From Hansfordia pulvinata (Eukaryota > Ascomycota > Sordariomycetes > Xylariales), in NCBI GenBank assembly GCA_006538405.1, contig BJKQ01000014.1:620001-684000 (forward strand): 64,000 bases of DNA, read 5' to 3'. The notes under the pieces were generated by a model. That model saw only the letters and a list, made by a program, of their open reading frames with translations. It was not told the DNA's origin and made no database searches. Both the position numbers and the translations under genes were made by a program. This document shows, in pieces, positions 46,885 through 55,896 of the stretch; position 1 is the stretch's first letter, and each line of letters starts with the position of its first letter.

Positions 46885-48407
46885 CTAGCCCTGAAACAGC
46901 AGACCAGCAGCATACTCCACATTGCCATCGGTTGCTTGCAGTGCATTGATGGCAGACTGGCGGTCAAACCCGAGCCCCATCAATGTTGTGATGTCTTCCT
47001 CAGGGAATGTACGCGAGGCAGCTCTTGGCGGTTGAGGCGGTGCAGCTGCGGCTGGTTGTGAAGACGAGGCAGCCGGCGCAGCCGGCGCAGCTTGTGAAGC
47101 GGGCGCAGCTCCACCCCCTGAGGGGCCTTTGACGGCGCCAGACCGGGTGCCAATGGTGGTACCGCCTGGTCCCTGCACGGTTGGCTCCTGATTGACCGCA
47201 TCCTCTGTCTCCTTGGGAATGTCAGACTCGCCCAGGAACTCGACCTCTTCACCCTGGATGATGAGTTTGTTGCGGGCAAGATCGAGTGTGGCTTGGTGAC
47301 CCTTCAGGATATCCAGCCCCAGTAGCAAGTCCACCTGCTTGCCCTCCATGACAGTGAAGGCAGCTGGCAAATATCTTGAGCCGACTTGCAGCATGGTGTA
47401 GTGAACGCGGCCAATGATGGCTGCCGTGCCCACGCCACGTGCTACACCCGCAAAGCGCTTGTCGACCAGGTGCATGATGTTGCATGCTTCGGCACAGGAT
47501 GGTGACATGATCGTTGCCTGGGCACCCGAGTCGACGAGGGCCTTGACTTTGACGCCGTTGACCTTGACATCGACGTAGAGCATGTGCACGCGGCCAAAGG
47601 CTGGAATCACAGAAAGAGTCAGCATATACCAACCGCGGAATATTCACATGGGAGACACCACTCACACTCAGGGTTGTACTCCATGGCATTCTGCAGGTTC
47701 TCCATTACGCCCTGTTGCCGAATCATTTCCTCAATCTTCGCCTGGGCCTCGGGGTTGAACTCGTCGTTGTTCAGAGCCTCAATCTCGCGGATCCGGGCTC
47801 GGCGGGCTTCCTCCTGGTGATTGGCGCCCTGCTGATACATCTGCCGGAACTGCTGAGGAGACTCGAGGGCAGCAGCTAGCTGAGGATTGCTTCGGGCCAG
47901 CTCAGAGCGCAGGCGGGGGTCTCCGAGAAATTGCAAGCGGAGAAGCTCGGGGTCTTGCTGCATAGCAGACTGCGAAGCAGCCCTTCGCTGTTGGGGCTGG
48001 ACAGAGGCGCTAGGCTGGGCAGCGGCGGAGGAGGCTTGGCCTTGCTGAGGAACTGCGGTGGTGCCCCACATGTCGCGGACATGGAGCGCCAGCATATCCC
48101 CGTCGGTGATCTCGAGAGCCTGTAACGTCTCGGCATCGTTGGTGATGAGCTGGCCGTTGTGATACAGGTGTTGCGACGCGATGGGGATGCCCTCGGACTC
48201 GATGGAGCTGCGCAGGGCGCCGATGGTCATGTCGGGGAAGGTTTCGAGGGTTATGAGGCTGAGCTCAGAATCCTCGACGTCGGGATTGTTGACGCTGAGT
48301 GTTATGCGCCTGCGGGAAGACGGGGCGGTCAGCAAAGGTGTGATGCGAGGGTGGAAGGCGGGGAAGCGCCACCATCCGGGCGCGGGGGGGAAGGGGGGGG
48401 CTTACAT
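46885..48407 (-). CDS. ddi1: Ddi1, ubiquitin-shuttle aspartyl protease
   Basis: Proteasome shuttle factor with a retroviral-type aspartic protease domain. Model: exon 1 is only AT (48407-48406), exon 2 is 48309-47666 and exon 3 is 47600-46885. The introns start GTAAGC and GTGAGT. The splice builds the start codon AT|G, giving MRITLSVNNPDV and 453 residues. The UBL domain covers about residues 1-80. The helical HDD region follows (LRLQFLGDPRLRSELARSNPQLAAAL...). The protease domain starts at FGRVHMLYVDV, with the catalytic DSGA in KALVDSGAQATIMS (about residue 245) and the flap region to LLLGLDILKGHQ. An Ala/Pro-rich linker and a C-terminal UBA (ITTLMGLGFDRQSAINALQATDGNVEYAAGLLF) complete the classic order. 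If the first intron is retained, the ATG is followed at once by TAA. The family call is certain and the split start is inferred. Confidence 0.93.
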
Positions 48408-49073
48408 GGTGATGGGAGTAGGGGAGGGGCTGTGGCAAGAGGAGGCTTGGATGAGGAGGGAGCTGGTTGAAGGTGTCGTGAAGGCGTAGGCGACGGCGCG
48501 GTTGGTTGAAGTAGGGTACAGGGAGGTCGCGCCGTTCCGCGGGGGGATCGGCAGTGGCACTGAGGTGGCCCGGACGGGCTGGCCAGGCCAGGGAGGGCGA
48601 GTGACGTATTGCAGGTAGCGCGGATGGAAGGGCTCGGTAGAAGCTGGGTCTGGACCCGTGCCTGGCTTTATGAGGGCCTGGGCGGCAGCACGCAGGGGCC
48701 TTGGAGGGGCGCGTGCTCGTAGCTGTCGAGCCTGCCGGCGAAGGTGCTGGCTGCAGCCAGGGCCGGGAGGCCGACGTTCTAAGCTGTGCTTGTCCTGTGC
48801 TTGTCCGAGGGGCCGGTACGGGACGTGCACGTCACGAGTCGGAGAGCGAGTAGTAGGCCGGGCGGTGGGGTGGGCAAGCACGCAAGGTCCAATGGGGGCA
48901 GGTTGGTGGGCGAGACCCACGGGAGCAGAGCAGCTGGGCAGAGAGAACCTGTCTCAAAAAGGGCTATGGGGTACGTGCGTTTGTGCGTTTGTCCTATGTT
49001 GCGATTCGGAGGCGGATGAGGCTAGGAGTTGAAAAGAGAAAGAAAAAGACGAGGGAGGGGAAGAGGGAGAGAG

Positions 49074-49118
49074 GAACAAGGTTGTGGTGGTGGTTGTGGT
49101 GGTGGTGGTGGTGGTGGA
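49074..49118. repeat. (GGT)n trinucleotide tract
   Basis: About 40 bp of GGT units with minor interruptions. Confidence 0.85.
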
Positions 49119-50390
49119 AGAACGGAGGGGGGATGGATCAATGAGGAAGCTGCAACTGCACGCAAGTCGTACTTGCCTGTGCTTATAAACCTCAACGTAC
49201 CTACCTTAACTTCCCTAGAATCAATCAACCGCCCGCCCGGCCAACCTCGCCGTGCGCGTATGGAAGGTACAGCCCCATGGGATCTGTGACACTCAGCGAC
49301 GTCGAGTACCTCCTACCAGTGGAACCTGATTATGATTACCAGAGGTAGGTATGTACCTACATGTAATGTAGTGGCAAGGTCGACACCGTCTGGTGACCTA
49401 AAGTTCAATGCTCGTTCTGGTGGCGGGCACGTACAAAAGAAGCTCCTTAAACACATCCATCCATACCTAGGTATTGGATGTACCCGACCTCACTTCGTCA
49501 ACCTAAACTTGAACCTCTCGCGCGTCGCATGAGATGAGGCAAGTACCTGCCTGCTTTTGCCACTTCCAACTCACCTGCTCTCTTCTCCCTTCTTGCACAT
49601 CACTCACCTCGGGCTACATTGGATGTACCTAATGTATCCATCAACCACTTCCACTCGGATGCAACTCCAAACGTCGACTTCCATCAGCCCGGATCAGGTC
49701 AACGTCGCCATGTACCTACCTTACCTACATGTATGTAAGGAAGGTACCATCTTACTATAACCCAAAGTACGTGGTACTTCTCAGCACCTACCATGGAAGT
49801 CACTGGGACCTATTGGGTGAGATGATGACACAGCCGGCAAACGGGCTCTCATCTTTTCACCTACCAGACCTCTGACGACAACAAGTCGAGATGGATCAAG
49901 ACCGGACGATCACCCGGCGCTACCGAGTGACCGCGGAAACAGCGGCCTCTCTCGGAAGGGAATGGAAAGACCACGAACACGAAAACGCGTCTCTGACGAA
50001 TGGTTCCCAGGAAGGGCTCGAGACCAGGGCCTGAGGGCCATGGTGGGATTCCCCGCCGGTCAGGAGGAGGCTTAGCTGTGACGAGTCTACGTTACCCGAA
50101 TGAACCGGGTCTCGCCACAGAACGCGTAACCATTTCGCACACATGCCCACTCTTGAACAGAGGTGAGCTTGGCATCGGGCGGTCTCGCACTGACTGTGTC
50201 GCACAGACAGACTGTCGAACTCGTCCCGTGGCCCGTCTCTCGTAAGCCTGCCCGGCGGCGCGCGCATCAGGAGACAGGAGCAATAACCACTTTACCGGGT
50301 GATGAGGGCGTTTGTTTGCAGTCTTGCCCGCGGCACACAGCGGAAATCCAGCAACGCCAGAGCCGGTTGGTAGGTAGTGGCGGCCACCCT

Positions 50391-50412
50391 GTCTGTCTGT
50401 CTGTCTGTCTGT
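50391..50412. repeat. (GTCT)n microsatellite
   Basis: Five and a half perfect GTCT units. Confidence 0.9.
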
Positions 50413-50732
50413 GGTCAGAGTCCCACTGCGAGCTTTAGACAAGGTATCTTGCATATGCGGAAAATCCCTGAACCTGCACACATACTCATATGCCTAAGCT
50501 TTGCTGTCCACCTACCCTCGTACCTTGGATCCATCATGGCCTGCCGCCCCTGCACCATGGCCGTGTGCAGCTAGCTGCCCACACCACCCTGGGGGGGGGG
50601 CCACCCGACCCAGCCGCAATGCAGGCAGGCCGAGCAAGTGAAGGGGCAAAGACTCTCGGCAGCCCCGTTGTACGCCTCCCTCCCCCGCATGGACTTGCCG
50701 CTCGGCCTTAGCGGAGCATCGGGACGAGGCCC

Positions 50733-50790
50733 GCTCATTCGTACGAGTCACTCGCGATGGAGCTCATTCGTACGAGTTACTCGCGATGGA
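50733..50790. repeat. 29-bp tandem duplication containing GTACGAGT
   Basis: Two adjacent 29-bp units (50733-50761 and 50762-50790) differ at one base. Each carries TCGTACGAGT, a near-palindromic core of the dispersed motif family. Confidence 0.93.
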
Positions 50791-51787
50791 GACGGAGGAC
50801 GGAGTATGCAGGCCAGCTTTTCGGGTTTCTGCTAATGCACTCACTATAGAAGTTTTCTTGTTAGGTATGTGTGTATGTAAGTACGAGTACCTCAACCTTC
50901 ATCATCAATGTATCCCTACTTCAGGCTAATTACCAGCCCACTTCCACCACCCACGCTGCTATGGCGCCTACTCGTACCTTGGTCGACCTGCCTCACTTAT
51001 AGCACGATAGTTGGATGGCGCACAGTCTTCGGTTGCGTGGGGTGCCCAGTTCAGCCCCGGCCTTGCAGCGGCACAGCAAGCCTGGGATGTGCGGGTGCCG
51101 TTTGATCGTCACTGCAGTCTTTGCAGAATTGCAGGCCTAAGACGGGACCTCCCACGCTCAACGCAGCAGCAGAAGGGTTGGCGGAGTGCCAGGGACCACG
51201 GGCACTCACATACTCGATTTTCCCATGGGTCCCTCTCGTTGAGTACCTACTCCTCCGAAATTCAGACTTGCTCACAGTACATTGGGTGGGTTCGAGATGT
51301 AGGTAGGCTCCGTGAAAACAGTCACATCGGGCTCCAACTCGACCTGGTATGACTTGGAGATGGCCATAATCTGCAAAGGGGTCCGAAAGATAAGTTATTT
51401 GTTTTTCAACAGTGGGGAGGGCAGGTGATCAGCAGGAACATGTAGCTGTAGATGTAGATGATAGAACGTGCCTTCCTGCTCCCCTCTCAAACGACATATG
51501 TAGAACGCAAGGTACCCAACATACAATTATTACAGTCTACATACCTAAGGTTCGTCTGCAGTCTCTATTGTTGAGAAAGGTTCCAACTCAGTACTTACCT
51601 ACTTACCTTAAGGCAAGGAGGAAGGTGCATGTAGGTAGGTACGAGTAGTAGGTATCTGCGTCTAATGCACCTTCCATTGCTTAAAGGCGCATCTACGAGT
51701 ATACAAGTTCCGTACGACTGGACGGGACCTCACTGGCAACATGATCACCTCAATATCCATACATGTCCCTTGGATCTGTCAGGCGCC

Positions 51788-51807
51788 CAAGGTAGGTACC
51801 TACCTTG
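51788..51807. repeat. Perfect 20-bp palindrome of the GGTAGGTACC family
   Basis: The arm CAAGGTAGGT is followed directly by its exact reverse complement, the longest perfect member of this motif family that I noticed. Confidence 0.9.
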
Positions 51808-52781
51808 TAGGTTCCATGCTTCGTACAACCAGATGTACATAGCAGACACCCGACGCAGCACACTTCTAATGGCCATCCGTGCCACCAAGAAATCCGGACA
51901 TCCAGGTGTGCGCCCTAATGCACCTCTAATGTTCCTTCGCCGCTGCCGACTTCTCCCCTCCTCTTCAACCCCCCTCTCCTCCACCAATCCCGTCTCCCCA
52001 AGGTACGATATCCATGAAGCCTCTTCTCCCCTCCCCCTCTCTTCCGTCTTCTCCCAAGCCCTCGACATGCCCTCCACGTCCTCCCGCCCGTGCACACAAT
52101 GCCGGCTACAGCCTCCATCCTGCCTGATTGGCTCCAGACCGCCCTCGATCCGTCTCACAGCGACAAACGGCCGGCTGCCAGATACACCCCCTGCTGTGCG
52201 ATCATGCCTGTCTGCTGATGAGTCTTCCGGTTCTCACCAGTATCAAAATCAGCGGCGCACGCGGCACGACTCTGCGCCGCGGCGGCCTTTGCCCCGGTCA
52301 CTGCATATGTAGCCGCATGTCATTCCCCGAACGCACAGACGTGCATCAAATGCCTCCTCTCCTCATGTTTCTTTCCCGCCCGCCGTGCCGCCCCGCCTGT
52401 CTCGCCCACCGCCGACAGACCCCGCCCGCCGCTGCCGAGATCCCCCAGACCCGAATATCTATCTGCTCTGCCTAAGCGCCGGCCTTGTCTACCTGAACGC
52501 CACACGTCCCTCCCCAGCTTGCGACTGCAGATTCGGCAAGTGCCCCGTCTCGGAGGTGGATGCGCGCCATCTGGGTCACGGCTCTGCTTTCAGTTCTCGG
52601 TCATGCCGGCGCGGCTCACACCGGTCGATCGCTGCAGTGCCCGGCAACTCGAAATATCGCCGCCAGGCATGCGAGTCCAGCTCTGCTTGGGTAGTGCCCA
52701 GCAGGATACAACCCCACTACTCGTACCTTCTTGCCATCTCGCCATTGGGTCGCATGCCCTGGCTGCGTGCTTGCCTGTATG

Positions 52782-52863
52782 CTGACTGACTGACTGACTG
52801 ACTGACTGACCGACTGACCGACTCACTCACTCACTCACTCACTCACTCACTCACTCACTCACC
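52782..52863. repeat. Compound tetranucleotide microsatellite (GACT)n-(CTCA)n
   Basis: About 80 bp. TGAC units pass through two units with a C change into TCAC/CTCA units, showing stepwise replacement of one repeat unit by another. Confidence 0.95.
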
Positions 52864-53274
52864 GGTCTCCACATAAGGCATCAACCATTGCTGCCGTTCC
52901 CGTCACCCTCCGGCGCCAGCGGAGATGCCCTCATCCGCGTGCTCAAGATTGTATCCGGCTTCGATCCGCCACCTTCTCGTTCCGCCCATTCCGCCCCGCC
53001 GGCAACACGGCTGCGACTGAGGCCGACATATGCCCGGACTTTGACAGCTCTGTAAACGCTTTGGATTCGAGCTGACGTTCTTGTCCTGCACTCCATCTGC
53101 TGCTGCAGCACGGACCTGGCCTGTAGCGCCTCGCCAGGGTGTCATTTCAGCCGCCAGTTCCTAGCTTTATTCTAGGCGCCGCATTATTCGCCCCCTTACG
53201 AGCACTCATGATTGTCTGGCGGTTTGTCTCAATGATGAACCCTCATGTGCCGGGACTAGCTACTCACTCGGGTA

Positions 53275-53301
53275 AGGTAGGTAGGTAGGTAGGTAGGTAG
53301 G
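53275..53301. repeat. (GGTA)n microsatellite
   Basis: Six to seven GGTA units. They share the core of the dispersed AGGTAC family. Confidence 0.9.
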
Positions 53302-54282
53302 GGGACGGGTAGGCAAGGTGGGCTGGAGGGCTATCACGACATGTACGTCTGCCTCTTCCCTGGCGGCTCCTCCACCAACCCACTCGCACGCGCTGGGTCT
53401 CTGCGCATCCCAGCTGCCACTGTCACACCTGGACCCTGCATACCCTCCATGTCGAGGGGTAAGGCTAGTTGGAGAGTGAACGGAAGGGAGAAGAAAAATC
53501 CCTACCGCCCAAGATCTGCCTCCCCACGCTCACGCCTACGCGAGGCCGGCGGCCGCATGCACGACCCTGTGCCGTCATCCGACCTTTTCTTCTCTTGCAG
53601 TTCCTACTTCACGTGACCTGCAAAATTAATGTTATCGTTGCGCAGATCAGTCCGTTCCAGTGGTCCATGTCTGTCGCCCAGCCCGTTCAAGGATGGTACG
53701 TGCAGCAGGCTGGGGTCAGCAAAAACCTGCCATACGGGGTTTACAAGCTACGGGCACATTTTCTGACTCGCCTAGTTGTCTTTATTGACTTCATTGACTT
53801 TATTGTAGTCGTCAAGTTTCTTTCTATTTTCTTCCGAAGGTGCTCTCGCGTCAGTCCTCATCGTCCACTTCCGCTATGCGTGGCCACCGTTTGCTGATTC
53901 GACTATCATGTCCACGACGCGGCCTTGAAGTCCCCAGGCAGCTGCAGCCGTGATTGGATCCCTCTACCGACGATGGACGGGCGTTTGTGGTGTGGGTGTT
54001 TGGTGTCGGCATGGCCAGAGACGCAACTGTGTTCGGGCTTACACAATCGACCGGTAAGTGAAGAGGTATTCTGGGCCGGCACAAGACACGCGGAACAGCA
54101 AGTCCAGGAGCCGAGCTCGCACTTCCACGCGTACAAGGCTAGAGCAGCTGCGCTTTGGCAGTCGCCTCCAACACGGGAACACCGCGAAGCGTGTAGGCCC
54201 AAAGAATAGCATCGCGCCCTCCCATCTTGGCCCGCGCGTAGACGGGGAAAAGTATGCGCCGCCCCCACAAGGGCGCCGAACG

Positions 54283-54479
54283 GCGTCTTGCCGGGCGTTC
54301 CAGTTGTAGTCGCCCTTCATCTCCCGCGCAAGCGTCTTGCCGGGCGTTCCAGTTGTAGTCGCCCTTCATCTCCCGCGCAAGCGTCGTGCCGGGCGTTCCA
54401 GTTGTAGTCGCCCTTCATCTCCCGCGCAAGCGTCGTGCCGGGCCGTCCAGTTTTGGTCCCCTTACATCTTTCTCTCCAG
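54283..54479. repeat. 49-bp minisatellite, four units
   Basis: Units start at 54283, 54332, 54381 and 54430. The first three are nearly identical (CTT versus CGT at one position) and the fourth is diverged in its second half. A length of 49 changes reading frame from unit to unit, so the array is unlikely to be coding. It lies 230 bp from the exonuclease relic. Confidence 0.95.
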
Positions 54480-54705
54480 CGTGATGGGAATTTGAACTAT
54501 GAAGGCGGACGTTCTGAAGGGTCAGGTGGCAGGGGCGGTGGTGGATACACGGGGCGCCGCCGCCGCGCAGTGCTGTTGACGGGCCATGTATAACCCCGAT
54601 GACTTGGCTCTCCAGCCGTCCCGTGTCGCTGGCCGGTGGATGCGTCAAGGACGCGCGCGTTCTTGTGGGTGGGCCATAGTAGAAAAGGGCCTTCTGAGCA
54701 GAAAG

Positions 54706-54858
54706 AGCAAGCTTGGGCACGTCACCAAAGACTGCCTCTGAAGTCTGCACACTCGTGTCGAGAATCACGTGCGGCAAACATCTCACAATGGTAAGATCAC
54801 TCTGGACATTATGGCCCATGATGATCGTCTCAGTATCAATATACTGAAATGATTCGGC
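54706..54858 (-). pseudogene. 153-bp relic of a REX-like exonuclease gene (ExoII motif only)
   Basis: The minus strand encodes 51 codons matching the exonuclease at 44442-44594 without gaps. I count 19 base differences in 153, about 88% identity. The matching peptide includes FQYIDTETIIMGHNVQSDL and DTSVQTSEAVFGDVPKLA. Similarity ends abruptly on both sides. It sits within a 336-codon open frame (55425-54415) whose other parts are Pro/His/Arg-rich and unlike any exonuclease. ExoI and ExoIII are absent, so no nuclease could result. Twelve codons differ synonymously and four change the residue, a pattern of past selection on protein. Confidence 0.8.
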
Positions 54859-55896
54859 TCCCGTGGCACTTTTGATCGCAGGCGTCCAACAACTTCGTAC
54901 CTTCCTATAGCCAGACCTTTCGCGGGGCTCGCCATTCCCATGCATCTTGAGAAGCACTTCTTGTCGCCCGTGTTCCCCTTTATTGAGGCAATGTGTCCGC
55001 ACGGTGGCCCAGGATGGACGGGCTGGCAGGGCTGGGACCAAAGTCTGAGGCGGCCATGGCGGTATGGTTGTGCGATGCTGTGGTCTTGATGGGGAGGGCT
55101 GAGGTTGACGGCGTGTGCTGTTGTTGGTAACTGCTGTTGTTGTACCACCACCCAGGTGGTAGGTACGCATCTTCAACTGGGTATGTTTGAGGATACGACG
55201 CGTTGGCTGGAGATGGGTAGGTGGGAGGATTTTAGGCAGAGAGCATGGGTTCGAGGGAAAAGAATGCGCCGGGTTCAAGGCTACCTGTGAAGGCATAGGG
55301 AGAGCCTTAGTGGGAGGAGGTGGCTGTGTTGTCGGCTGCTGGAAATGTTCGTACTGAAGACCGGATTCAAGAAGGACCGGATCAATCGCTAAGTCGAACG
55401 CGCGAACTTGCATGCCGCAGCCCACCTATTTCTCCTACTTCACTTGATGCCCCTCAGCAGGTTGTCACGCTGGCATCTACCAACTCAACACCACAGACCG
55501 GTCTCATAATCGTGTCACATCTCAGCATTTTCTTCATTAATTGTAAGGTTGTATTTTGGTGTGTGGGCGCTTGGCATCGAATCGTCGCCGGTCTGAAAGA
55601 CTATGTACCGAGATCGGCATATGTGACATGTCATGCGTGATATAGATTGCGTTGTGACGCCGTCGTGAACGCGGTGTATGCTCCAGTCGAGATCATTTTG
55701 GATCCAGGACATGGGCTGGCCAGACACCAAAACGGCCGGCACGATGTATTTCTTGTTGGCTAGGTTTGGTATCAAGCACTGAAGTGACTTGAAGTCAGGG
55801 ACCGTGCGTGTTTCGCTCGGGTCAGGGACGCATGTAGGACATGCATCGCGTCGGAGGGGCAATGTGACCTATCAGATATGCAGTGACAGGAACAAC
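54859..55896. other. Intergenic region downstream of the helicase gene
   Basis: This is the 3' flank of the helicase gene. It includes the low-complexity upstream part of the open frame around the exonuclease relic. No recognisable domain. Confidence 0.5.

Larger units (their letters stand above)
48408..54282. other. Gene-free region between ddi1 and the minisatellite
   Basis: Nearly 6 kb upstream of ddi1 without recognisable coding sequence. It is dense in AGGTAC/TACCTACC motifs (49.2-49.75 kb, 51.5-51.8 kb) and in TACTCGTA/TACGAGTA (50882, 50969, 51640, 51694, 52718), and it contains several simple repeats listed separately. Confidence 0.5.

Noticed and set aside
52782..52863. Telomere-like or centromeric repeat
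   Set aside because: TGAC/TCAC tetranucleotides do not resemble the fungal TTAGGG repeat; ordinary microsatellite.
54283..54479. CRISPR-like array at the 49-bp repeats
   Set aside because: Units are directly abutting with no spacers, in a eukaryotic genome; a plain minisatellite.
54706..54858. RIP (repeat-induced point mutation) of the exonuclease copy
   Set aside because: Differences run in both directions (C to T, T to C, A to G, G to A) and lack a CpA bias.
54415..55425. 336-codon frame around the exonuclease relic as a functional gene
   Set aside because: Only 51 codons resemble an exonuclease; ExoI and ExoIII motifs are missing, flanks are low complexity, and its end runs into the 49-bp minisatellite.
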